This document shows, piece after piece, positions 23,663-31,649 of a stretch of DNA of 64,000 nt. How positions within the stretch are numbered: the first letter of the stretch is position 1; the number at the start of each line of letters is the position of its first letter. This DNA comes from Parabacteroides distasonis (GTDB lineage: Bacteria; Bacteroidota; Bacteroidia; Bacteroidales; Tannerellaceae). The position numbers and the translations under genes are program-made. The notes under the pieces were generated by a model. It did no database searches, had not been told where the DNA came from, and worked only from the letters and a program-made list of their open reading frames with translations. Where the stretch lies: NCBI GenBank assembly GCA_021531775.1, contig JAFBIU010000003.1, positions 116,011 through 180,010 on the forward strand, written 5' to 3'.

Positions 23663-25618
23663 ATGGATGTCATGATGGTTATATATTTGGTGATAGCAGC
23701 ACTCATTGGATGTGCAGTTGGCTATTTTTTGCTGCAAAAGAGTAACGACAAACAGGTTTCAGATGTATCGGATACTCAAAACAGCCAACTCGAAGCGGAA
23801 CAACAACGCATCAGTGAGGCTTATGAGCAAAAAATACAAGAGTGTCAGAAATATTCCGATGCTCTCAAGCAAAAGTATGAATCTTTGTTGGCAGATGCCA
23901 ATACAGAAATAAAAGGTCTAAAAGAAAAGATTCAGCTCACTTCTTCTGGAGACATGTCAGGAGTTATACAGCAGCAATTGGATGAGATCGAACAATTAAA
24001 GGATCAGATACAGAAAAGTGCTTCGAAATATACATCGCTACAAGAAGAGCTTGAAAAGAGTAAACGACAACTACCTGATATCGAAAAATACAAGAAGCAA
24101 ATCAAAAAATTAGAAGAAGAGATTGATGACTATGAGGATGATTTGGATGATTACAAAAAGAAATTGAAAAAGAAAGAGGAAGAGAATACCTCGTTACGTG
24201 ATCAACTGTCAAAAGAGGAACATACCAACAAACAACTGGAATCGGAAAACACCCGTATCCAAGAAGAATTGACAGAAAAGAAAAATGCACTCAATCTCAA
24301 AGGAGAGTCATTGGCTTTTGTGCAAGAAATACTATCTGCCAAGCAGACAGATGATGTTTCAACCAAAGCACTATATAGTCAAGTGGATAACTTGGCAAAT
24401 TATATCAGTGGTGAGTTACGAGACTGTGTGACATCTATATTTAAAATTGAAAACACCAGTGTTTTTGAAGGAGAACTCTATAAATGGGCCATTACAAAAA
24501 AGAAAGCCTGGATTCAAGGGAAAACAACGATTGCTTTTGTGGGTGAGTTCTCAGCAGGAAAGACATCGATTGTCAATCGAATTCTTTCACAAGATGATCC
24601 TCGTGTACCACTTCTGCCTGTCAGTACAAAAGCAACAACGGCTATTCCAACCTATATTTCAGGAGGTGTGAGTACCCGCTACAATTTTGTGACACCAGAT
24701 AATACCCAAAAGAGTATCTCCGAAGAGACCTTCAAACGGGTAAACAAAGAGGTGTTGGATCAGGTAAAAGGTGTCTCTTCCTTGATTCAATATTTCGTAA
24801 TGACCTACAAGAATCCTCATTTGGATAGATTAAGTATCTTGGATACGCCTGGTTTCAATTCGAATGACAAAGAGGATGCATCTCGTACGATTGGGGTAAT
24901 TAACGAGTGTGATGCCTTGTTTTGGGTATTCGATGTTAATGCAGGAACGGTCAATCGTACATCCATTCAACTCATCAAAGAGAATTTACATAAACCGTTG
25001 TATGTAGTCATTAACAAGGTGGATACAAAAGCTGAGACAGAGGTAAATAAGGTAGAACAATTGATTCGTAAGACATTAAGAGATAGTGGTATTAGTGTAC
25101 AACAATTTATTCGGTTCTCTGCAAAAGCTCCATTACAGACGATCATGAAACCTATTCAAAGCATACCTTCAAATATAGAACAAGAAGATTATTTATCATC
25201 GGTATATAATTGGATTTGTGCATTAGAACAAAGGTTAATTGAAGATGAGAATACGGCAAATAATAAACATCTTTCATTATTTAAGCAATGTAACAGTTTA
25301 GTAGATAAATATGCTGATGCGATAGGACGATTGCGGGATAATTGTGAATATGCGGCAGATATACCTCATTATGAAACCCATATTTTCAGTAGTGATAAAT
25401 ATGAAATGAGTGAAACAGAATATAACCAATTGGTTCATGTTTTAGATACGATTCGATATGATCGAGTTAGTGAATTATGTCAATTGTATGATGAACAAAT
25501 GGATGCTCAACGGGAAGCGCAACAAGCATACTCAGATTATATTGATGAGAAATATAATTGGCAAAAAATGAATACTTGCAAAGAACAATTATCGAAACTC
25601 ATAAAACAATTACAATAA
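23663..25618 (+). CDS. Dynamin-like GTPase B: membrane anchor, long coiled coil, GTPase
   Basis: The 651-aa protein starts with a membrane helix (VMMVIYLVIAALIGCAVGYF, residues 3-22), followed by ~190 residues of charged coiled coil (about 40-225, with a Lys/Glu/Asp-rich core near 150-175). The GTPase follows: G1 VGEFSAGKTS (~292-301), switch-I Thr in VSTKATTAIPT, G3 DTPG (~394-397) and G4 NKVD (~450-453). A C-terminal helical region of ~150 residues ends in LSKLIKQL. Placing the GTPase after an anchored coiled coil is unusual compared with BDLP or DynA. The next gene starts three bases after the stop. It is inferred to tether the GTPase assembly to the inner membrane. Confidence 0.84.
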   Translation: MDVMMVIYLVIAALIGCAVGYFLLQKSNDKQVSDVSDTQNSQLEAEQQRISEAYEQKIQECQKYSDALKQKYESLLADANTEIKGLKEKIQLTSSGDMSGVIQQQLDEIEQLKDQIQKSASKYTSLQEELEKSKRQLPDIEKYKKQIKKLEEEIDDYEDDLDDYKKKLKKKEEENTSLRDQLSKEEHTNKQLESENTRIQEELTEKKNALNLKGESLAFVQEILSAKQTDDVSTKALYSQVDNLANYISGELRDCVTSIFKIENTSVFEGELYKWAITKKKAWIQGKTTIAFVGEFSAGKTSIVNRILSQDDPRVPLLPVSTKATTAIPTYISGGVSTRYNFVTPDNTQKSISEETFKRVNKEVLDQVKGVSSLIQYFVMTYKNPHLDRLSILDTPGFNSNDKEDASRTIGVINECDALFWVFDVNAGTVNRTSIQLIKENLHKPLYVVINKVDTKAETEVNKVEQLIRKTLRDSGISVQQFIRFSAKAPLQTIMKPIQSIPSNIEQEDYLSSVYNWICALEQRLIEDENTANNKHLSLFKQCNSLVDKYADAIGRLRDNCEYAADIPHYETHIFSSDKYEMSETEYNQLVHVLDTIRYDRVSELCQLYDEQMDAQREAQQAYSDYIDEKYNWQKMNTCKEQLSKLIKQLQ

Positions 25619-25621
25619 GTT

Positions 25622-27676
25622 ATGGCACAAAATTTATTTGAAGAACTTCAAGAAAGAAAACAGCAATTGGTTAGCATGATTGCTCAGGCAACGCACTATG
25701 GATGGATCTCCGCAGAACAGCAAAAAGAGATGCTCACCAAGTTAGAGCAGGATCGGTTAACCATAGGTGTGATCGGGCAAATGAAGTGTGGTAAATCCAC
25801 ATTCTTGAATGCCTTTGTGTTTGAAGAGGATGTATTACCTGCTGCCACCACTCCGATGACTGCAGCCCTTTCAGTTATCACATACGGCCCCCAAAAACGG
25901 GTGGTTGCCGAGTTTTATACGCAAGATGAGTGGGAAGAGCAAAAAATGCAGGCATCCCGTTCATTGGATGAGGTACAAGGGAATACATTAGAGGAATCCA
26001 AAGTGAAAGCTGCTAAAGAGTTGGTTGAGAAGTCGTCTAAATTAGGCAGTCAGTTACAACGATATTTGGGAAAAACGCAAGAAGATAGTTTTGATCAATT
26101 GATTGAATATGTGGGAGCGGATGGAAAGTATGTTTCCATCACCAAAGCAGTGACAATTTACTATCCTAAAGAATATCTGAAAGGAGTCGATATTGTGGAT
26201 ACTCCGGGATTCAATGACCCTATCGTCTCTCGTGAAGAACGTACGAAGTCCTTCTTGAAAAAAGCAGATGTGGTAGTGATGATGCTGTATGCCGGACGAC
26301 CCTTTGATGCAACAGATCGAAGTATTCTATTCCAAAATGTACGTCAGTGTGGTATTGGAAAGGTAATTATCGGTATCAACAAATATGACATTCCCTATGA
26401 GAATGGTGAGACGGAAGCGGAAATCAAAGAGTATGTGAAAACAGAAATCAAGAAAGCTTGTCGAGCATGCGATGATGAGACTTTGGTTGAGATTATGAAA
26501 GAGGCTGAACCCATTCCCCTCTCAGCAGAGATGGCACTCCTTTCCGAATTACCCATGAGTCAGATTACTTCACATGAGGCTTATCAGTTTGCGTGGAAAC
26601 GTGCTTGTGACAATTTCGAGATCAGTTCACAAGCCCAAATGCGTGAGAAAAGTCATTTGAACGATTTGACCGGTGCAATCAAGTCTTTGGTGGAGAATGA
26701 AAAAGAAAAGATTCTGTTTGCAAAACCCACCAATGCCATTCTGGCTGCTGGAGCCCAAAGAAAGGAACATGTGGATAAAGAGCTTCGCGAGTGTCAGTCT
26801 TTGATCGAAGGCTTGAATCAACCGGATGACGAATTAGAGGAAAGGGAGGCCAATCTAAATAAAGCGGAACGAAAACTGAATCGGAAGATTGATTCATTGG
26901 GTGATGATATTGACTCACAATTAAAACAATTCATTAGACAAGGCAAGAATCAATTAGAGGATGATGTAGAATCTGCTTGTAAGAAAATGTCGTTGGTTGT
27001 TGATGATTGGGGAAGATTTTCCAGTGTAGATAGTATTATCCCCAAATTGGATGAAATTAAACAGAAACTGGTGACCAAAACGTTAAAACGTGACGTGGAA
27101 AGTTTAGGTGACGAAGCCAAGAAAAAAATCAAGGATAGTGTCACAGACTTTTTCCAAGATACGGATGGAATTCTGATGCGATATATGGATAATGATTTTG
27201 ACATCAGAGATTTTATCAAAGCTGTAGATCACAAGATTGACTTAGAGGTTCAAGACAAAGATATGTTCTCATTTGACAATTCTACCGAAGATAATTATGG
27301 ATGGGGAGATTTTTTCTTCGATGTGGTAAATGGTTTTTATTTTGGAACATTAGGTCCTATAGCTAATGCCTTAGACCATGGAAGTACAGAGAAAAAATTA
27401 AGGGAGTATATAAATTCAATCCAGTGTGATTTTGACCCAGAGCCGTTCTTAAATACTATTTTTGAACGTAAGGAAGAAATCATCAACATGGTCAAAGAGG
27501 CTTTCATCACGGAATTAATCCAACCCATGCAAGAGCAGATCCAAGAGATCCGAGACAAAAAAGGTGATAAGGAGAAAAACTTGCGTGAGGCAAATACCCG
27601 GTTGGTTGAGATTCAGAAACAGAAGAAAGTTATTGAAGATCAAATACAATCAATTCAGGCTTTGAAAGCTATATAA
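25622..27676 (+). CDS. Dynamin-like GTPase C
   Basis: This 684-aa protein carries G1 GVIGQMKCGKSTFLNAF (about 50-66), switch-I Thr in PAATTPMTAA, G3 DTPGFND (~193-199) and G4 NKYD (~252-255). Long amphipathic helices follow (EREANLNKAERKLNRKIDSL near 410-430; a last coiled coil EIRDKKGDKEKNLREANTRL near the end). A short hydrophobic patch (WGDFFFDVVNGFYFGTLGPI, ~561-580) is a candidate membrane paddle. The family self-assembles on membranes. It is similar to, but not a copy of, GTPases A and B, so the operon encodes three distinct dynamin-like proteins, not the usual one or two. It is separated by 33 bases from the zinc-ribbon gene. Confidence 0.85.
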   Translation: MAQNLFEELQERKQQLVSMIAQATHYGWISAEQQKEMLTKLEQDRLTIGVIGQMKCGKSTFLNAFVFEEDVLPAATTPMTAALSVITYGPQKRVVAEFYTQDEWEEQKMQASRSLDEVQGNTLEESKVKAAKELVEKSSKLGSQLQRYLGKTQEDSFDQLIEYVGADGKYVSITKAVTIYYPKEYLKGVDIVDTPGFNDPIVSREERTKSFLKKADVVVMMLYAGRPFDATDRSILFQNVRQCGIGKVIIGINKYDIPYENGETEAEIKEYVKTEIKKACRACDDETLVEIMKEAEPIPLSAEMALLSELPMSQITSHEAYQFAWKRACDNFEISSQAQMREKSHLNDLTGAIKSLVENEKEKILFAKPTNAILAAGAQRKEHVDKELRECQSLIEGLNQPDDELEEREANLNKAERKLNRKIDSLGDDIDSQLKQFIRQGKNQLEDDVESACKKMSLVVDDWGRFSSVDSIIPKLDEIKQKLVTKTLKRDVESLGDEAKKKIKDSVTDFFQDTDGILMRYMDNDFDIRDFIKAVDHKIDLEVQDKDMFSFDNSTEDNYGWGDFFFDVVNGFYFGTLGPIANALDHGSTEKKLREYINSIQCDFDPEPFLNTIFERKEEIINMVKEAFITELIQPMQEQIQEIRDKKGDKEKNLREANTRLVEIQKQKKVIEDQIQSIQALKAI

Positions 27677-27709
27677 CAATACATACAAATCAAATAAATA
27701 CAAATCACT

Positions 27710-28528
27710 ATGGGAATATTTTTTGAAAGAAAAAAGAAAACAAATGAAAGACCCCCTTTCGAATGGTGGTGCCCCGAATGTCATACATGGGTAAAGAATG
27801 ATTCGCTCTGTCCAAATTGTGGTCACTTTGAAGACATATCCAATATCAGGTTTAGTCCAGTAGATTTGGATAGGGATTTTTCCATGTTCGTTGAAGATAT
27901 ATTTAAGATGTATAATGGAGTTGTTCTTACTGGACCTATTTATTCAGGACTAGTACTCAGAAATGATAAGGTCTGCATTTCCACCTATCAAAAACCTGTA
28001 CACGTAGAAGCTACAGTCTTTGGTGTTGAGATGTTCAAAAAAGTCAGTAATCAAGGTGAAGAAGGTGATAATGTAGGACTTTTGTTAGAAGGGCTATCTT
28101 ATGATGAGATGAGACCATTGCTCTCTTCTCAGGTCTATGTCTATAAGGATAATGGGGATAAATTGATACTTCCGGAAATTACGAGAAGGATGAATCAATC
28201 TCAATCAGATAATTCTTCGGCAGAATCCGAATATCTCGAAGAAGTACGAGCTTGTCTATCAGAAGATGGAGAGATCAGTTCTAGTGAACGACGGTTATTA
28301 AATCGCCTGCGTGAGAAGTTAGGTATCAGTGAGAGACGTGCGCAAGAGTTAGAAGATTCTTTGAACTCTTCTCAACTGACTTCGGACGAGCAAGAATATT
28401 TGGAGGAATATCGGGCTTGTTTGGAGGAGGGAGAGATATCCAGCAAAGAACGTCGTTTGTTAGACAGATTGAGAGACAAGTTGGGTATTCATCCAAGTCG
28501 GGCGAAAGAATTGGAAAACTTAAAATGA
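27710..28528 (+). CDS. Zinc-ribbon protein with two TerB-like helical repeats
   Basis: This 272-aa protein has a four-Cys zinc ribbon at residues 21-37 (CPECHTWVKN, then CPNCG). The central domain of ~110 residues is unrecognised. The C-terminus has two closely similar ~45-residue helical repeats: EYLEEVRACLSEDGEISSSE followed by RRLLNRLREKLGISERRAQE, and EYLEEYRACLEEGEISSKE followed by RRLLDRLRDKLGIHPSRAKE. The D/E-G-E-I-S-x-x-E-R-x-L-L core is that of TerB-like domains, which occur in membrane-stress and phage-defence contexts. There is no signal peptide. Its place inside the dynamin operon suggests an adaptor or sensor. Confidence 0.75.
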   Translation: MGIFFERKKKTNERPPFEWWCPECHTWVKNDSLCPNCGHFEDISNIRFSPVDLDRDFSMFVEDIFKMYNGVVLTGPIYSGLVLRNDKVCISTYQKPVHVEATVFGVEMFKKVSNQGEEGDNVGLLLEGLSYDEMRPLLSSQVYVYKDNGDKLILPEITRRMNQSQSDNSSAESEYLEEVRACLSEDGEISSSERRLLNRLREKLGISERRAQELEDSLNSSQLTSDEQEYLEEYRACLEEGEISSKERRLLDRLRDKLGIHPSRAKELENLK

Positions 28529-28535
28529 TAGCGTT

Positions 28536-28757
28536 ATGGCACTATTCAGAGTAACAGTAAAACGGATGAACAATACGAATGGGATCCGTGTGGAGAAAGG
28601 CATGAGTGTAGAGGTGGTGACCAACTCATTGTCTAATCCATTGACGACAAATGGAGGACAGGCGGTGGCCGATGCTTTCTATCGTATCTATGGCATTGAT
28701 GCCAAGAGAGCAGGAATCCTCTCCACGGTCTATTTGGATGTACAACGGATTGGGTAA
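28536..28757 (+). CDS. Small DUF6140-like protein
   Basis: A 73-aa protein (MALFRVTVKRMNN…VEKGMSVEVV, …GGQAVADAFYRIYGIDAKRA) that resembles the small Bacteroidales family I know as DUF6140; the identification is from memory. It has no membrane or catalytic motif. It starts seven bases after the zinc-ribbon gene and ends the operon. The family occurs as the last small gene of similar clusters, so a structural or regulatory subunit role is possible but unproven. Confidence 0.65.
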   Translation: MALFRVTVKRMNNTNGIRVEKGMSVEVVTNSLSNPLTTNGGQAVADAFYRIYGIDAKRAGILSTVYLDVQRIG

Positions 28758-28799
28758 TCTATTAGGAAACGATGAGGGAGGTAATCTGGATCTCGAAAG

Positions 28800-29010
28800 A
28801 GGATCGAGTTACACTCTCTCATTGTTTTTCTATAAACGTTGGGGAAAGACCTCCCTTCTGCATCATGCTCTTGAAAAATTGCCGCACAGAGGCACAATTT
28901 TATCAGGCTTACGTGAATGTAATCCTGAAGGCTTCGTTCACGAAAATGGATGAGTTTATGTTGGCAGCCAAGAGGTATGTCGGTTCTTTCGGACCCAAAA
29001 TATCACTGAG
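28800..29010 (+). pseudogene. Internally deleted and frameshifted AAA ATPase fragment
   Basis: One frame carries KRWGKTSLLHHALEKLP, a Walker A region of the archaeal-type ATPase family with the P-R-R-(W/Y)-G-K-T-S-L signature. A different frame, a few bases on, carries CRTEAQFYQAYVNVILKASF then TKMDEFMLAAKRYVGSFGPK, which is the next conserved block of the same family. The intervening strand, the frame and everything after FGPKISLSD are lost. It is a dead remnant just beyond the dynamin operon. Confidence 0.6.
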
Positions 29011-29090
29011 CGACTCATTGAAATATCCAATGATTATCATGATTCAGTTATAAATGGCCACTTTCCGCCATACGCATGATTCTGGAAAAA

Positions 29091-29161
29091 TCTGCCTCAT
29101 CCCATTAGAATCTGCATCATTTTCGGCTTGAATGAGGCAGATTCTTATAGGATGAGGCAGA
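29091..29161. repeat. Nested palindrome in front of the Fic gene
   Basis: The outer arms TCTGCCTCATCC (29091-29102) and GGATGAGGCAGA (29150-29161) are perfect inverted copies. The inner arms AGAATCTGCATCATT (29107-29121) and AATGAGGCAGATTCT (29131-29145) match in 14 of 15 positions. Four ATGAGGCAGA-type half-sites thus sit directly upstream of the -7 box at 29180. It is a probable operator region. Confidence 0.7.
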
Positions 29162-29179
29162 AAACCGGAAGAAATGACT

Positions 29180-29187
29180 TAACTTTG
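29180..29187 (+). promoter_or_regulatory. -7 box for the Fic gene
   Basis: TAACTTTG, a full match to TAnnTTTG, 21 bases before ATG 29209. The -33 region coincides with the right half of the nested palindrome, so a bound protein should block RNA polymerase. Confidence 0.6.
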
Positions 29188-29208
29188 CAGAAGAACAATT
29201 GTACGATC

Positions 29209-30291
29209 ATGCATACATTCGATTACAAAGAGGCTCCTAAACTTCTGCTGACACCCGACATTGTCAACATGCTGTCTTCCCTGCACGAGTTCAAAGGGAA
29301 ACAAGAACTATATATCGAAGCCGAATCTGATATATTGACTTCATTATTGGATATTGCCAAAATTCAAAGTACAAAGGCTTCCAACAAGATTGAAGGTATC
29401 TATACATCGGACGAACGGTTAGAAGCGTTAGTAATGGAAAAGGCAGAGCCCCGTAACCGTTCCGAAGAAGAAATAGCCGGATATCGGGAAGTGTTGGCAA
29501 TCGTGCACGACAGTTATGAGTATATCCCGCTCCGTCCTAACAACATACTACAACTACATCGTGACCTGTATAGTTTCAGCAGTGGTAATGTCGGTGGAAG
29601 ATTCAAGAATATCGATAATGTGATTGCAGAAACCGGAAAAGATGGACAACAACGAATCCGGTTTATGCCGGTACCTGCTTTTCAAACTCCTGAAGCGATG
29701 GACCATTTATGTAACGAGTTCAACAATGCCATCGAACGCGCAGAATACGATCCCCTATTATTGATACCGATGTTTATTCTTGACTTTCTTTGTATCCACC
29801 CATTCAATGATGGCAACGGACGTATGAGCCGTTTGCTCACTTTATTGCTACTCTATCGTAGCGGATATCTAATAGGGAAATATATCAGTATGGAAATGCT
29901 GATAGAAAAGACGAAAGAGACTTATTATGAGGCTCTGCAAAATAGTTCGATCGGATGGCATCATGACCAAAACGACTACAGTTCATTCGTCAGATATTAT
30001 TTAGGAATCCTCCTAAAAGGGTACTCTGAGTTTCAGGATCGGATTGAACATTTGAAGTATCGCAAGTTATCAAAAGCAGATCGAGTAAAGGCCGTGTTTG
30101 ACAAAAAATTAGGAGTTGTCAAGAAATCAGACATTGCCCTACTTTGTCCAGACATTAGCGAAACAACCATTGAACGCACCCTAAAAGATTTATCGGAGGC
30201 AGGTTCCATCGAAAAAGTCGGCAAAGGACGAGCAACAGGATATGTAAAGAGATCTGTCCAGCCGTTACCCGGAACTCGTAACTGCAGGTGA
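29209..30291 (+). CDS. Fic-family AMPylase with class II inhibitory motif
   Basis: The 360-aa protein from MHTFDYKEAP follows a Fic/DUF4172-like plan. The N-terminal inhibitory helix contains S-N-K-I-E-G (58-63), the (S/T)xxxE(G/N) motif. The flap region (RFMPVPAFQTPEAM) and the catalytic HPFNDGNGRMSRLL (His ~197) are intact. A C-terminal winged helix (LCPDISETTIERTLKDLSEA) suggests it binds DNA and regulates itself. Such enzymes transfer AMP to hydroxyl side chains of target proteins. The last ~12 residues (VQPLPGTRNCR) are encoded by a GTAACC-like dispersed motif and may not be native. The earlier in-frame ATG at 29128 lies in the palindrome and is rejected. Confidence 0.9.
   Translation: MHTFDYKEAPKLLLTPDIVNMLSSLHEFKGKQELYIEAESDILTSLLDIAKIQSTKASNKIEGIYTSDERLEALVMEKAEPRNRSEEEIAGYREVLAIVHDSYEYIPLRPNNILQLHRDLYSFSSGNVGGRFKNIDNVIAETGKDGQQRIRFMPVPAFQTPEAMDHLCNEFNNAIERAEYDPLLLIPMFILDFLCIHPFNDGNGRMSRLLTLLLLYRSGYLIGKYISMEMLIEKTKETYYEALQNSSIGWHHDQNDYSSFVRYYLGILLKGYSEFQDRIEHLKYRKLSKADRVKAVFDKKLGVVKKSDIALLCPDISETTIERTLKDLSEAGSIEKVGKGRATGYVKRSVQPLPGTRNCR
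30264..30282. repeat. Dispersed GTAACC-type motif, divergent copy 4
   Basis: GTTACCCGGAACTCGTAAC, overlapping the last codons of the fic gene. It is a weaker match than the copies at 11292, 18406 and 20860. Confidence 0.3.
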
Positions 30292-30315
30292 TGGGGCTAT
30301 GCGGAATGATACCAT

Positions 30316-31554
30316 TCATGGATGACAGGAAAGATCATGGTCGGTCATGGCTGCCACGCAGGAGTCTGACCAAACATTTTCTGCCGTCTCGATCATGTCG
30401 ATGATGGTATAGACAGGCAGGATAATACCCATGATTGCCACAGGAGCCCCGATGCCACTCATCAATGAGAGGGTCAGGAAGAAGCAGCCCATGGGCACTC
30501 CGGCATTGCCGATGGCCGAGACAACAGAAAGAAGCAGCCAAAGGAGCATCGTGGGAAGGGTCAACTCCATGCCTCCGTTCTGCATGACAAATAGCGAAGT
30601 GACCAGGATAAATGCCGCACAACCGTTCATATTGATGGTGGTACAGATAGGCAAGACGAAGCGAGCCACCTTTGAACTGACACCCAGCCGTCTCTCTGCC
30701 GTCTCCATGGTGACAGGCAAGGTAGCAGCCGAACTTTTGGTGAAAAGCGCCATGAGTACGGCCGGCATCATCCTGCCAAGCGTACGCAACGGGTTGATGC
30801 CACGCGAAAGGAGAAAGAGAGGCAGGACAATGAAGAACTGTATGCAGTTGCCACCCAGTATCACGAGGATGTACTTACCCAGCGAGTCAGCAGCCACACC
30901 TGCCGACATCTGAGCCGCCAATTGTTCAGCAAAGGCAAGGATGCCGAGCGGCAATGTCCAGATCAGCCAATGGATCAGTTTGAAGAGCAGTTCCTGCAGA
31001 CCTTCCAGCCCCTTGACCACCATCTCCACACCCTCCGTACGCTTCATCTTGGCAAGCGCCATACCCACAGCAAAGGCAATGAGTATGAGCGATAATACAT
31101 TACCCTCCAAGAAAGGGCGTACCATATTATTGGGCACAACCGAGAGAAAATGCTCTTTGTATGACATTTGCGAATACTGGGAAATCTCAGAAAGGCCCGA
31201 TGCACCACCTTTCAACCCTTCGGGAAGATTCCCCGGAGCCACGATGATATAGAGCAATAGACCTACAACCGCGGCCGAGAGGGTAGTAAGAATGGTGTAT
31301 TTGAGTGCTGTCCGGAAGATTCGTCCGGAATCGCTTTGTGCACCCAGTGAAGCGAGCGTTGTAATAACGGCCAATACAATAGTCGGCACTGCAAGCAGCT
31401 GGAACAAGCGTGTATATACGCTCGCCACGAAGTTCATGGTCTCGTCAATCCAGGCGATGGCAGGTATTCCCAACGCCACACCTGCCACCAGTGCCCCCAT
31501 CCACAGCAACATCTGTTGTTGCTGTCCCTTTGCAGAAGTATGCTTTGTAGTCAT
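30316..31554 (-). CDS. Dicarboxylate/amino acid:cation symporter (DAACS family)
   Basis: At 412 aa from MTTKHTSAKG, with about eight hydrophobic segments and two re-entrant-loop motifs: SSAATLPVTMETAERRLGVS (the Ser-rich hairpin HP1) and TTINMNGCAAFI (the NMDGT-like sodium/substrate motif of TM7). A later GNAGVPMGC loop matches HP2. The N-M-N-G-C variant replaces the usual N-M-D-G-T, so ion coupling or substrate may differ from GltP/DctA. The first in-frame ATG at 31677 lies beyond the -7 box, so 31554 is chosen. Inner-membrane uptake of C4-dicarboxylates or acidic/neutral amino acids, or serine/threonine, is expected. Confidence 0.88.
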   Translation of the reverse strand: MTTKHTSAKGQQQQMLLWMGALVAGVALGIPAIAWIDETMNFVASVYTRLFQLLAVPTIVLAVITTLASLGAQSDSGRIFRTALKYTILTTLSAAVVGLLLYIIVAPGNLPEGLKGGASGLSEISQYSQMSYKEHFLSVVPNNMVRPFLEGNVLSLILIAFAVGMALAKMKRTEGVEMVVKGLEGLQELLFKLIHWLIWTLPLGILAFAEQLAAQMSAGVAADSLGKYILVILGGNCIQFFIVLPLFLLSRGINPLRTLGRMMPAVLMALFTKSSAATLPVTMETAERRLGVSSKVARFVLPICTTINMNGCAAFILVTSLFVMQNGGMELTLPTMLLWLLLSVVSAIGNAGVPMGCFFLTLSLMSGIGAPVAIMGIILPVYTIIDMIETAENVWSDSCVAAMTDHDLSCHP

Positions 31555-31579
31555 AAAATACGATCTGTTTATTATGCCA

Positions 31580-31625
31580 CAAAAATAGGGAAAAAAGTGT
31601 CCTGTTATCCGTTTACGCCCGAAAA
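31580..31625 (-). promoter_or_regulatory. Promoter and shared motif of the symporter gene
   Basis: TATTTTTG (31587-31580, minus strand) is the -7 box. Upstream, TTTTCGGGCGTAAAC (31625-31611) resembles the TTTTGGGCGTA arms found before the GH78 gene at 35360-35420; the sequence between box and motif (CACAAAA-TAGGGAAAAA) is also alike in both promoters. Confidence 0.55.
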
Positions 31626-31649
31626 TCAGCAAACAGGTATCTAGATCTC

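Noticed and set aside
20855..29208. Transposase, integrase or attachment site bounding the dynamin island
   Set aside because: No recombinase gene, tRNA target or paired direct repeat is visible on either side.
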